Shown here one piece after another: positions 36,454 to 44,929 of a stretch of 64,000 bases of DNA. Both the position numbers and the translations under genes were made by a program. Every line of letters begins with the position of its first letter. Within the stretch, counting starts at the first letter, position 1. This DNA is from an uncultured Methanobacterium sp. Its GTDB lineage: Archaea > Methanobacteriota > Methanobacteria > Methanobacteriales > Methanobacteriaceae. Under the pieces are notes generated by a model, which was not told the origin of the DNA, ran no database searches, and saw nothing but the letters and a program-made list of their open reading frames with translations. The stretch covers positions 248,001-312,000 of the forward strand of contig NZ_OY762015.1 of assembly GCF_963665055.1 (NCBI RefSeq), in the 5' to 3' direction.

Positions 36454-36735
36454 TCATGTTGATGGTTGGGTTGTGGTTGTTTGATTTTGAGTGTTGTTTT
36501 GAGTGTCATTACCGCTGCTGGTAGTTGTACCACTGGATGTTGTTGTTGATTGCTGGCTTTGAGCTGCCTGTCCAGGCTGTGTCTGGTCCGATGAAAGGGG
36601 GTTTTTCAAAAGGGTGAATTTTGTGGAATTATTAGTTGTATTGTTACTTACAGAATTGGCTTCAGCGAAGTAACCCAAGGCAACCACTCCTATAATAAGC
36701 AGAACGCCTATAATTACCAGTGTACTTCTTTTCAT
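36454..36735 (-). CDS. Small membrane-anchored Thr/Gln/Asn-rich protein
   Basis: A 93-residue protein. The N-terminal signal/anchor (LVIIGVLLIIGVVALGYFA) is followed by a polar tail rich in Thr, Gln, Ser and Asn (TTTSSGTTTSSGNDTQNNTQNQTTTTQ). It shares design with 18670 and 34368 but has a distinctive central stretch, TKFTLLKNPLSSDQ. It lies between the radical SAM gene and the Cys4 peptide gene on the same strand. The upstream ribosome site is weak. It has no Cys, so a thioether modification by the radical SAM enzyme is unlikely. Probably a surface protein. Confidence 0.6.
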   Translation of the reverse strand: MKRSTLVIIGVLLIIGVVALGYFAEANSVSNNTTNNSTKFTLLKNPLSSDQTQPGQAAQSQQSTTTSSGTTTSSGNDTQNNTQNQTTTTQPST

Positions 36736-36881
36736 ATCAAGTCATCTCGTTATTTTATTTTTTTGTTATCAATTACTGGAATTATTAGTAAATGAAAAAT
36801 AATCATTTGATTATTTATGAATAATTTTTATTTAATCTTTTGCAAAATCAAACTTGGTTTCAAATCATGAATTCTGATAAA

Positions 36882-38036
36882 TTAAGAATGTTTAAGCATT
36901 ATGGACATTACTCCCTTCTTTGCTTTTTGGTCCATACCAGATGTATTTGGAACCATACCCATATCTGAACCCAGCATTTCTTTGGTGGCCCGCATGGTTA
37001 TCTCCTTGAATATCATCTTATACGCGGTGCAGTGAGGATCCACTCCGTTGATTTCAGCTTTTCCTGTCTCTTCATTGATGGAAAGAGCATTGTAGGGACA
37101 TCCACCCCGACAAAACTTAATGTAAGAACATTTCTTGCATTCTGAGTCCACGTAATCCTTGAACTCATGGAGAAGCTTCCAGGCATCAGATTGGGAAAGA
37201 TCTTCCATACTGGGATGGTCCTGTACGTTTCCAATAACGTATTCTGGCATTCCCACGAAGCGGTAACAGGGGTAGATACTACCATCCGGACCAACTGCAA
37301 ATGTGTCACCCATACAGTCTACAAAGGTACAGACCACTCCTCTACGAATAAAAACACACTTACAAAGGTGGTCAATATTTTTAAGCTCAATTTGGTCCAT
37401 ATGTTCCAGATACTGATCCAGAAGATAGATTAAAAGTTCCCCATATTCTTCAGGGGATAAAGCCCATTTTTCAGGGTTATCATCACGTAAAGATGGGAGA
37501 GCAGGGTGTAGTTTGAGGTTCAGCCCATTTTCCAGGAAGAAGTTAAAGATATCCTCTTTGTACTGTATGGAGTAGGATGTGAAGGTGGAAATGAAGCTAA
37601 CCTGCAAATCCTGCTCTTTAGCAATTTCATATCCTCTCATGGTCTTCTTGTAGTAACCTTTTCCCCTTTGCAGGTCGTTAAGTTCTTCTGGACCATCCAG
37701 ACTTGAACCAATTGGTATGTTATATTCTTTAAATAACTGGGCCATTTTTGGGGTGAGATTCCACAGATTTGTTTGCAGAGCGAAGGCCGGTTTAAGATGG
37801 GCTAAATCCTCTGCCAGGAGGGGTAATGCTTCGGAGAAAAAATCATATCCTGCCAGTAATGGTTCTCCACCATGGAACGTAAAGGTCACTGGTTCCCTGC
37901 GGAAATCCTTGAGCCATTCTACCGTCTCTTTGATAATATCAATATCCATAACTGGAGATCCTTCCTCAGAACTCCAGCAGTACTCACAGTCTGATGGACA
38001 ACCCAGGGTAGGAATCAACATAACATGAAAAGCCAT
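36882..38036 (-). CDS. Radical SAM/SPASM peptide-modifying enzyme (methanogen type)
   Basis: A 384-residue radical SAM enzyme. The SAM cluster motif is C13-x3-C17-x2-C20 (GCPSDCEYCW), followed by TFHGGEPLLAG. The C-terminal half carries the SPASM auxiliary cluster Cys (SECKKCSYIKFCRGGCPYN and DPHCTAYK), plus GPDGSIYPCYRFVG. This matches the methanogen-restricted peptide-modifying subfamily related to anaerobic sulfatase-maturating enzymes. ATG 38036 is favoured by GGTGA 5-6 bases upstream. Downstream on the same strand are a secreted Thr-rich protein, a Cys4 peptide and a Cys-rich DUF2769-type protein. One of these may be the substrate; this is inference. Confidence 0.88.
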   Translation of the reverse strand: MAFHVMLIPTLGCPSDCEYCWSSEEGSPVMDIDIIKETVEWLKDFRREPVTFTFHGGEPLLAGYDFFSEALPLLAEDLAHLKPAFALQTNLWNLTPKMAQLFKEYNIPIGSSLDGPEELNDLQRGKGYYKKTMRGYEIAKEQDLQVSFISTFTSYSIQYKEDIFNFFLENGLNLKLHPALPSLRDDNPEKWALSPEEYGELLIYLLDQYLEHMDQIELKNIDHLCKCVFIRRGVVCTFVDCMGDTFAVGPDGSIYPCYRFVGMPEYVIGNVQDHPSMEDLSQSDAWKLLHEFKDYVDSECKKCSYIKFCRGGCPYNALSINEETGKAEINGVDPHCTAYKMIFKEITMRATKEMLGSDMGMVPNTSGMDQKAKKGVMSIMLKHS

Positions 38037-38552
38037 TAAATTCACCACTTATTCCATTAATTCCTTATGAACATTATTAGTTCCATATGAACATTTACTA
38101 TTTGCAAAGATCCTAATTTATCTTAATTTTTAAGATATTGTGCTGTTATTGGCCCTAGTTAAAGGGTTTAAGGATTATTTGCACTGTTTTAATAATTATT
38201 GTTTGTTTTAATAATATTCCTTCGGTAAAATTTATCCTCAAATGAAACATTAAATAGTCATTATAGGTGGGTCTTGTTTTTATATCTTACTCCGACCATT
38301 AGCGGGGGGTTGGGACTCGGGATTTTGTTAGGTATAATTCTAAGATTTATCACGGGAATTTTCATTAAGGCCAAAAGTGGCTTTAATTTTAGTATTTTTT
38401 TTATATCTGATGTTAATCCTCTGTTGAAAAACTTCTTCGGGAATTTAATCAAATTGGCATGATTAATAATCTAAGAAATGTTTTTATAGGATGAGGGTAA
38501 AGACTATAAACTTCTATTACACTACCTCCCTTAAATTAATTGGATGGTTTTA
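38037..38552. other. Divergent spacer between radical SAM and YhgE genes
   Basis: About 515 bases. A hydrophobic 62-codon frame (38274-38462) lacks a ribosome site and has no clear family, so I leave it out. TTTTTATAGG at about 38479-38488 is a plausible TATA box for the YhgE-type gene. The left end is AT-rich leader for the radical SAM gene. Confidence 0.45.
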
Positions 38553-40457
38553 ATGATTAAAGGTGCAAGAGAAATTTTTAAAAGCGATCTTAGGGCTATA
38601 AAGAACAACCCTGTGGTTTTAATTGTCCTAGCGGCGATTATTATCATCCCCTCCATGTACGCCCTGTTGAATATTCAGGCAACATGGGATCCTTATGCTT
38701 TAACCTCTAACCTCAAAGTGGCAGTAGCCAACGAGGATACCGGTTCTACTCTTAATGGGACCCAGTATAATGTTGGAAATATGCTGGTTGATGAATTGAA
38801 GGATAATGATAAATTCAACTGGCAATTCGTTGACGAGGAAACAGCGCGAAACGGGGTTAAAAATGGAGATTACTACGCAGCTCTTATAATACCCGGTAAT
38901 TTCAGTCAGACAGTACTATCCATTGACACCACCAATCCACAGCAGGCCACTATAGAATATGTGGTTAATGATAAGTTGAATGCAATTGCCCCTAAAATGA
39001 CCAACACCGGGGCAGATACCTTACAAACAAAGATCAATGATGAAATAGTGGAAACTGTAGATGGTATCATATTCGGTAAACTCAGCGATGTGGGTCAGCT
39101 GGCCAAGGAGAACAAAGCAACGTTTCTTAAAACAAAGTCCATGCTAAATGAGTTAAATGGGAATTTAGGAAACATTGATAATGATCTGGTTCAGGCTAAC
39201 TCGGTAATGGCTACTGTTAATGGAATATGGCCTAAGTTCAGTGCACAGTTACCAGTGATGAAGAGCGAGGCTGATGAGGTCAAATCAAAATACGATACTC
39301 TTTACAATTACATCCAGAGTGACCCTGCAAAGGCTCTCTCCACAGTTCAGGACATGGAATCAGTGGATACTAAAATCATAACTGGCTTAAAATATGTTGA
39401 TGCCTTTTTAGTTGCCCTTTATAATCAAACCGGGGATGAAAATCTAAAACCAATCATCACCCAGGTCGAAGATGCCACTACCAAGGCAACTACAGTTCTC
39501 ACACTCTTACAAGAGATTGAAGCAGATATAGCCAGTAGCAAGGACCCTTCGGGTAAGTTAAATCAACTTAAAACTTCCATTGACCAGATGGATAGTGCTA
39601 TTAATTTCCTGGCAAACAACAGGGACAACATTGATCAGGCCATCAATACTGCCTCAGCTAAACTGACCATGGCCAACTCAGAATGGCCGGAGGTTAGAAG
39701 TTCCATCCAGACTGCAACTAGTAAGGTTAATTCAGTGGATGAAGCTGATCTGGATCGTTTAATTGCCTTTGCTGACACGGATCAAAACGGTGTAAAAAAT
39801 TACTTCGAAACTCCGGTAAAACTGGATAAAACCCATATTTATCAGGTAGATAATTATGGTTCTGCACTTGCACCGTTCTATATTGCAATCTCTTTATGGA
39901 TTGGTTGTATAATTGCAGTAGCAATGATCTCCATGCGTGTCAAATCCAGGAAGAAGTACAGTGCTGAAACAGTGTATATGGGAAGAATGGGCCTATTCCT
40001 TTTAATAGGTTTAATACAGTCCTTTATAGTTGCGGTAGGGGCTTTACTCATGCATATTCAGGTCTCATCCCAACTTTTATTCCTGTTTACCACCATCTAC
40101 ATTGGTCTGTGTGGTATGGTTGTGGTTTACTCCATGACCTCTGCCTTTGGGAATGCAGGGAAAGCACTGGCCATTATAATCCTGGTTCTGCAGATAACTG
40201 CCACCGGAGGAACATTCCCAGTGGAGCTTTTACCAACATTCTTCCAGACCATACACCCCTACCTTCCTCTGACTTATGCTATCGGAGCACTGCGTGAAGT
40301 GGTTGCTGGTGTGTTATGGAGTAATTTCTTATACTGCATAGGAGTACTAGCCATATTCCCAGTTGTAAGCTTTATTCTGACGTTGATTATCAAAGAAAAA
40401 GTTGATAAACGGGCCCAATGGACTGAAAGTAAGTTGAAAGACAGTGGATTGTTCTAA
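38553..40457 (+). CDS. YhgE/Pip family membrane protein
   Basis: A 634-residue membrane protein of the YhgE/phage-infection-protein group, related to the ABC-2 export permeases. One N-terminal helix (NPVVLIVLAAIIIIPSMYALLNI) is followed by a large extracytoplasmic domain with a long predicted coiled coil (about residues 150-420). Five or six C-terminal membrane helices follow (IAISLWIGCIIAVAMISM, LFLLIGLIQSFIVAVGALL, TTIYIGLCGMVVVYSMT, ALAIIILVLQITATGGTFP). The extracytoplasmic start AVANEDTG and the ALIIPGNFSQ motif are typical. ATG 38553 is favoured by the family start MIKGAREIFKSDLR; an in-frame ATG lies 9 bases earlier. Its role is unknown; relatives are tied to export or toxin secretion in bacteria. 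Confidence 0.88.
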   Translation: MIKGAREIFKSDLRAIKNNPVVLIVLAAIIIIPSMYALLNIQATWDPYALTSNLKVAVANEDTGSTLNGTQYNVGNMLVDELKDNDKFNWQFVDEETARNGVKNGDYYAALIIPGNFSQTVLSIDTTNPQQATIEYVVNDKLNAIAPKMTNTGADTLQTKINDEIVETVDGIIFGKLSDVGQLAKENKATFLKTKSMLNELNGNLGNIDNDLVQANSVMATVNGIWPKFSAQLPVMKSEADEVKSKYDTLYNYIQSDPAKALSTVQDMESVDTKIITGLKYVDAFLVALYNQTGDENLKPIITQVEDATTKATTVLTLLQEIEADIASSKDPSGKLNQLKTSIDQMDSAINFLANNRDNIDQAINTASAKLTMANSEWPEVRSSIQTATSKVNSVDEADLDRLIAFADTDQNGVKNYFETPVKLDKTHIYQVDNYGSALAPFYIAISLWIGCIIAVAMISMRVKSRKKYSAETVYMGRMGLFLLIGLIQSFIVAVGALLMHIQVSSQLLFLFTTIYIGLCGMVVVYSMTSAFGNAGKALAIIILVLQITATGGTFPVELLPTFFQTIHPYLPLTYAIGALREVVAGVLWSNFLYCIGVLAIFPVVSFILTLIIKEKVDKRAQWTESKLKDSGLF

Positions 40458-40579
40458 ATTAATTCCTTTTTTTTATTTTTCTATTTTTTAAAATTAAATT
40501 AAATCTAAGAGTTTCTTCTTCAATTCTGGAGATTTTTTTTTGTTTCAAGTAATTTTTGATTTTCTAGTTTTTTACACAT

Positions 40580-40659
40580 TAATTGTCGATTTAACAGACT
40601 AATTATCTATTTAATATCCTAATTATCTATTTAACACGCTAATCATCTATTTAATATTT
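40580..40659 (+). repeat. 20-bp tandem repeat, 4 copies
   Basis: Units beginning TAATTATCTATTTAA start at 40580, 40600, 40620 and 40640, each 20 bases, with drift in the last few positions (CAGAC, TATCC, CACGC, TATTT). The array lies about 90 bases upstream of the gene at 40750. Confidence 0.85.
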
Positions 40660-40749
40660 TCAGATACTTCTCAACTACTCTCTCTACCCTAATGGCCATG
40701 ACTAATGGGACATATAGTATTGCACCCCCATTGTAAGAGGTGATCATAT

Positions 40750-41136
40750 ATGAAAGTAAGTCAGGGAGTGATTTGTGGAAGAAGAGTGCAACTTTACCAT
40801 CCTGAACTATTCAAAGAACATGAAGAGGTTATTATTTTCACCAGGGAAGAATTCAGAAGAATTTATGAGTCCATGGTTCAACAGATAGAACGCATCACTC
40901 TATTGGACATGAGTTTGGATCGATGTGAGACATGGAAAATGCTGGGGGCTTGGCCTAAAATTATGGAACGTGTACACTTGTTAAATTTGAATTTAGAAAC
41001 TATTTTCAGTAACAAACCATTACAGACCTATCTGGATACCTATGTCTACGATAACACGGAACTACCTGAAATAGTCACAGAATCCTTAAATGGTATGGTT
41101 ACAGTAGAATCACTGGGCACTACTTGGTTAAAATAG
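40750..41136 (+). CDS. Unknown protein, paralogue 1
   Basis: A 128-residue soluble protein with no family that I recognise. The N-terminus (MKVSQGVICGRRVQLYHPELFKEHEEVIIFTREEFRRIY) aligns with that of the next gene, which starts MKYSYGIIDRKNIRVYQPHLF, so the two are diverged paralogues. The rest is predicted mixed alpha/beta without Cys clusters or membrane segments. AAGAGGTGATCATAT precedes the ATG, a strong ribosome binding site. Both genes precede the Ku-ligase operon, but with spacers of about 200-300 bases, so a link to DNA repair is not shown. Confidence 0.65.
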   Translation: MKVSQGVICGRRVQLYHPELFKEHEEVIIFTREEFRRIYESMVQQIERITLLDMSLDRCETWKMLGAWPKIMERVHLLNLNLETIFSNKPLQTYLDTYVYDNTELPEIVTESLNGMVTVESLGTTWLK

Positions 41137-41334
41137 ATTTATGGTTTAAATAGTTTGAGGCTACTCTTTACCGGCATAGTAACATGCTTTTCGGGTTTGA
41201 ATGTTGAATATTCATGATTAATTGGCTCATAAGGGGAGATAATAAGTCTACAAAAAAGGAGATACTGGTTTATAAATGGAGATAATAAGTTATAAAGAAT
41301 ATACTAGGTTTATAAATGGATATTGTTGATTTAG

Positions 41335-41835
41335 ATGAAATACAGTTATGGTATTATAGACCGGAAGAATATACGGGTATACCAACCGCATTTGTTCCAG
41401 AAAAAGGATGATCTACTGGTTTTTTCCGGGGAAGATTTTCGGAAATGGCACAGCAACCTTAAAGAGTACTTGGATGGAATTTACCAGATCAACGCCCACA
41501 ACTGTGAAAACGGAAGATCTGCAACTATAACAGATTTAAACCTGGTACAGGGAATTTTAAATGAGATCACCTTTGAAATGGAAAACATCTTCAACCCTAA
41601 AAAAGAACTGGATCTATCCTATTATTACATTTCAACCATGGATAAGAATTACAAAAAGATTAAAACCAATTTTTATGGAAGATACAAGTATAAAGTTGAT
41701 AGAAAAGTAATTCATATCACACCAGAGTTAAAATACATGCACATGATGGAAATCGTGGATTATGCACATAAATTATGGAGCCAAAACAAAGACCGGAATC
41801 GTAAACTGAAAATGGTAGAAACTGCAGGAGATTAA
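41335..41835 (+). CDS. Unknown protein, paralogue 2
   Basis: A 166-residue protein related to the gene at 40750 over the first 50 residues (YGIIDRKNIRVYQPHLFQKKDDLLVFSGEDFRKW) and carrying a longer basic C-terminal part (IKTNFYGRYKYKVDRKVIHITPELKYM). No motif, Cys pair or membrane segment is recognisable. The upstream spacer contains two imperfect copies of GGAGATAATAAGT...GGTTTATAAATGG at about 41235-41320. The gene ends 14 bases before a five-copy 22-bp repeat. Function unknown. Confidence 0.65.
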   Translation: MKYSYGIIDRKNIRVYQPHLFQKKDDLLVFSGEDFRKWHSNLKEYLDGIYQINAHNCENGRSATITDLNLVQGILNEITFEMENIFNPKKELDLSYYYISTMDKNYKKIKTNFYGRYKYKVDRKVIHITPELKYMHMMEIVDYAHKLWSQNKDRNRKLKMVETAGD

Positions 41836-41849
41836 AGAGGATATCAAAC

Positions 41850-41959
41850 ACTAAAGTTAGGAATATCCTATACTAAAGTTAGGAATATCCTATACTAAAG
41901 TTAGGAATATCCTATACTAAAGTTAGGAATATCCTATACTAAAGTTAGGAATATCCATA
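41850..41959 (+). repeat. 22-bp tandem repeat, 5 copies
   Basis: ACTAAAGTTAGGAATATCCTAT is repeated five times without a break (starts 41850, 41872, 41894, 41916, 41938); only the last two bases of copy five differ. Near-identity of the copies implies recent expansion. It is between paralogue 2 and the Ku gene. No spacer sequences are present, so it is not CRISPR. Confidence 0.92.
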
Positions 41960-42093
41960 CCCAAAATTCATTTTTACAAGACCAGTTCCCATAAAATGAT
42001 TCTTTCCATAATCAGCCAAAGTATCTATAACAAATCATTACTCCTTTTTATAACATATAATATATTGAAGATGTTTTATGAGGAATAAATGGG

Positions 42094-42127
42094 GGATGCT
42101 TTTATGAGAGGGATGTTTTTATGAGAT
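42094..42127 (+). repeat. 17-bp duplication over the Ku start codon
   Basis: GGATGCTTTTATGAGAG and GGATGTTTTTATGAGAT are adjacent 17-base units. The second contains the Ku start codon, so the initiation region is duplicated. A related GATGTTTTATGAGG lies just upstream at 42070. Confidence 0.7.
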
Positions 42128-42888
42128 CAATCTGGTCAGGCTCTATAAAATTCGGAACTATTTTTATACCCATCAGACTGTACGCTGCAAGTGAAAACCT
42201 CCATGTAGGGTTTCACCTAGTTCATAAAACAGATTGTGGTAGAGTTCATTATAAAAAGGTTTGCGAAAAGGATGGTAAAGAACTTAAACCCCATGAAATT
42301 GCCAAAGCAATAGATATTGCCGGAGAATGCATACAGTTCACCGATGAGGAGATTAAAAACCTCCATCCATTCTCCACTAGAACCATGGAAATAATGGGAT
42401 TCTGTGATTACAGTGAAATACCCCAAATTTCCCTGTCTAAACCTTACTATTTGGGAACTGATAACCCTAAGAAGGGAGGTACAGGTCAGAGTTTCCATTT
42501 ACTCAAGGAAGCTATGGAAAAGAAAGACAAAGTGGCAGTGGTGAAATGGGTTCAGCGAAACAATGAGTACATTGGGATGTTGCAATCCCATGAGAATGGA
42601 TTTCTCCTGAAACAGTTGCTGTACTTTGAACAGGTAAGATCACAGGAGGAAGTGGAGATCATTCCCAGTGAAGTTGACCAGGATCTCCTGGAGAAGGCAA
42701 CCAGAGTAATGGAAAGTATGATCTTTGATTTTGATTGGACTGATTACTCTGAAACCTACACTCAACAGTTAAAGGAACTAATTGAGAAAAAATCTGCTGG
42801 TGAAGAATTAATACCAGAATTAAAGCCTCCAGAAACCAGGTCACTGGAGAAAGAACTGGAAAAAATGCTGGCAATGATGGAAGAATAG
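42121..42888 (+). CDS. ku: Bacterial-type Ku DNA end-binding protein
   Basis: A 255-residue homologue of the bacterial Ku homodimer that threads onto DNA ends for non-homologous end joining. The start MRSIWSGSIKFGTIFIPIRLY is the family signature, followed by HKTDCGRVHYKKVCEKDGKEL, ITDEEI-like FTDEEIKNLHP and the C-terminal EQVRSQEEVEIIPSEVDQDLLEKA. The bacterial C-terminal basic tail is short here. The ligase gene follows after 24 bases, so they form a two-gene operon. Ku plus ligase is rare in archaea, though an archaeal NHEJ system is known in Methanocella. Transfer from bacteria is the likely origin. Confidence 0.93.
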   Translation: MRSIWSGSIKFGTIFIPIRLYAASENLHVGFHLVHKTDCGRVHYKKVCEKDGKELKPHEIAKAIDIAGECIQFTDEEIKNLHPFSTRTMEIMGFCDYSEIPQISLSKPYYLGTDNPKKGGTGQSFHLLKEAMEKKDKVAVVKWVQRNNEYIGMLQSHENGFLLKQLLYFEQVRSQEEVEIIPSEVDQDLLEKATRVMESMIFDFDWTDYSETYTQQLKELIEKKSAGEELIPELKPPETRSLEKELEKMLAMMEE

Positions 42889-42912
42889 GTTTAATTTGGG
42901 GGGATTATTCTT

Positions 42913-43800
42913 ATGGAAATGTTAGAGCCCATGCTCAGTAAATTAGTAGAGGGTGATGTTTACCTGCAGGATGTCTGGATCAGCGAGCCTAAACTGGATG
43001 GTGAAAGGATCATAGCGATGCGTGAAGGGGATGTTATCAACATGTGGACTCGTCGCCATGTTGAAGCTTCATATAAATTCCCTGAAATCGTTTCTAGTTT
43101 TAAAAAAAATATTAAAGGGGATAATTGGATTTTAGATGGAGAACTCACAGTTCCAGGGGGATTTCGGAAACTTTTAAAACGTAATGTTGAAGATAAATTG
43201 AAAATTTCCATTTTATCCCGTAAACTTCCTGCAACTTTCAACCTGTTCGACATTCTCCGCTTTCAAGGTGAGGATCTCACTGCTAAAGCACTGATTCAGC
43301 GCAAAAAAATATTATTGGAGGCAGTGGATGTGGGAAATCATATCAAAATAATTCCCTTTAAAAGAGTAACCACAGAAACAGTTGGAGACCATTTTGAAGA
43401 ATCTCTCAAGAAGGGCTATGAAGGAGTGATCCTTAAAAATGCCAGTTCAGGATATGAATCCGGTAAACGTTCGGTAAATTGGTTGAAAATCAAGAGATCA
43501 GAGACCATAGATGTTAATGTGATAGGGGCAACAAGAAGTACAGGAAGCATAGCTTTCGGAGCCCTAATTCTGGAGAAGGATGGTCAGTATTTTGGCAAAG
43601 TAGGCACCGGATTCAGTGATCTGGATCGAAAAAAGATAATGGAGTTTTTAGAAAAAAATAAAGCAGAAACTGATATTTCAATACCACCTGATCTGGAAGT
43701 GCAGTTAACCACCCGCCCCCTTCCTGCAGAGATCAAGGCCAATGAAATTGTAAAGAATAAACCCCGAGCCCCGGTATGGGTGAGATTCAGATGGGATTAA
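42913..43800 (+). CDS. ATP-dependent DNA ligase (LigD-type catalytic domain)
   Basis: A 295-residue stand-alone ligase core. The nucleophilic Lys27 lies in motif I, SEPKLDGERIIA, and later motifs are present: WILDGELTVPG (III), FNLFDILRFQGEDL (IIIa), KKGYEGVILKNASSGYESGKRSVNWLKIKR (IV to V). The OB-fold follows (IGATRSTGSIAFGALILEKDGQYFGKVGTGFS), ending in RAPVWVRFRWD (motif VI area). It lacks the polymerase and phosphoesterase domains that flank LigD in many bacteria. Together with the upstream Ku gene it would seal double-strand breaks by end joining. Confidence 0.92.
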   Translation: MEMLEPMLSKLVEGDVYLQDVWISEPKLDGERIIAMREGDVINMWTRRHVEASYKFPEIVSSFKKNIKGDNWILDGELTVPGGFRKLLKRNVEDKLKISILSRKLPATFNLFDILRFQGEDLTAKALIQRKKILLEAVDVGNHIKIIPFKRVTTETVGDHFEESLKKGYEGVILKNASSGYESGKRSVNWLKIKRSETIDVNVIGATRSTGSIAFGALILEKDGQYFGKVGTGFSDLDRKKIMEFLEKNKAETDISIPPDLEVQLTTRPLPAEIKANEIVKNKPRAPVWVRFRWD

Positions 43801-43809
43801 ATAAAAAAA

Positions 43810-43925
43810 AGAAAATCCCTTTTTAATTTGAATCTCTTTTATTTAAAACTTTTTTTAGAATCCTTTCTTATTTAAATCCCTTTTTATAATAGATAACGGG
43901 ATTTTTTTATTTTTTCGTAAATTTA
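43810..43925. terminator. T-rich convergent terminator region
   Basis: Between the ligase stop and the nikR stop the plus strand has repeated AATC(C/T)CTTTTT runs (at least four), and A/T runs on both strands fit oligo-T termination for the two convergent genes. Confidence 0.4.
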
Positions 43926-43930
43926 TTCAT

Positions 43931-44341
43931 TTAGAGTTGTTCTCCACTGGAAGTGGTGGTGAGTTTGACGTGTTCTACACCCTTGAGTCTCATGATCTTC
44001 TCAGTAAGGTTTCTGATTTTCTGGGCGTCTCCTTTGACTACTATAACTTCCAGACAGTTTTTTTCGGTCATGTGTATGTGCATGGTGGCGTTAATGAAGT
44101 CCCGGAACTCGTGCTGGATATCGGTGAGGTCTTCCATTACTCCGGTGTAGTGATGATCGTAGATGACCGCTACTATTCCAACCCGATCTCCCTCCACTTC
44201 TTTCATCCATTGATAACGCACGATATAATCCTTCAAGGCATCTCTAATACCTTTAGATCTTGAATTATATCCTCTGTCCTTCAAAACCTCATCAAATTCA
44301 CTTAAAAGTTTTTTTGGCAATGACATACTTATTCTCATCAT
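43931..44341 (-). CDS. nikR: Nickel-responsive regulator NikR
   Basis: A 136-residue repressor of nickel uptake genes. The ribbon-helix-helix domain (RISMSLPKKLLSEFDEVLKDRGYNSRSKGIRDALKDYI) is followed by an ACT-like nickel domain. All four nickel ligands of E. coli NikR are conserved: His76 (QHEF), His87 and His89 (MHIHM) and Cys95 (KNCLEV), counting from the second Met. In a methanogen it would adjust nickel supply for F430, hydrogenase and CODH. A duplicated TTTTTGGGTCATA at about 44456 and 44476, about 120-150 bases upstream, may be an operator. A CDF exporter is the next gene, divergent. Confidence 0.93.
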   Translation of the reverse strand: MMRISMSLPKKLLSEFDEVLKDRGYNSRSKGIRDALKDYIVRYQWMKEVEGDRVGIVAVIYDHHYTGVMEDLTDIQHEFRDFINATMHIHMTEKNCLEVIVVKGDAQKIRNLTEKIMRLKGVEHVKLTTTSSGEQL

Positions 44342-44929
44342 TATATCCCATCCTGTTAATATGCTTGTTATAACTATTATTAATTTATTAAGTAATAAAT
44401 ATTTTCATCTAAGAACAAAATTATTGCTAACACAGCACTTTTAATTATATGCTATTTTTTGGGTCATACCACGTTTTTGGGTCATAACACTGTATTTTAT
44501 TAATCTTATTTTTTTAATAATTTTATTTTTCTTTAATTTAATAATCTTATTTTAAAAATTAAATTTTCCTCCTGAGATTTGAATCAATCTGGAGAACGAG
44601 GGGAGAGTATTTTTAAGATTTTCCTACTATTTAAGTAATACAATTATTGTTTAATTCATAACTTTTAGGTATATAAAAAAATACGCTTATTTAATGGAAT
44701 AATTTGTTTTGGGGAATAAAAATTCTTTAATGACCATAAAAGATTCAAATATTTGTTTATTAGGCAAAAATATTATAATTAGGTTTTCCTAACAATAAGT
44801 AAACATTATAAGGTTTAAAAATAAACTAGAACAAGAATAAATGAGTTTTACTGATGGGGGAAATTTACATTTTTATTCATAATTTCATTTGATTTAATGG
44901 ATTATATTAATTGAAATTTGTTTAGTGGG
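44342..44929. other. Spacer between nikR and the CDF gene
   Basis: About 590 AT-rich bases with no ORF that I support. TTTTTGGGTCATA occurs twice near the left end (about 44456-44488). Otherwise the region holds A/T runs and no clear RNA or repeat array. It contains the divergent promoters of nikR and the CDF gene. Confidence 0.5.

Noticed and set aside
38274..38462. Hydrophobic 62-codon frame upstream of the YhgE-type gene
   Set aside because: No ribosome site and a non-ATG start; it lies in an AT-rich spacer with no recognisable family. It may be a gene remnant but I cannot support it.
41850..41959. CRISPR array
   Set aside because: Units are directly adjacent with no spacers and no cas gene is nearby, so this is a plain tandem repeat. 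The same applies to the other arrays.
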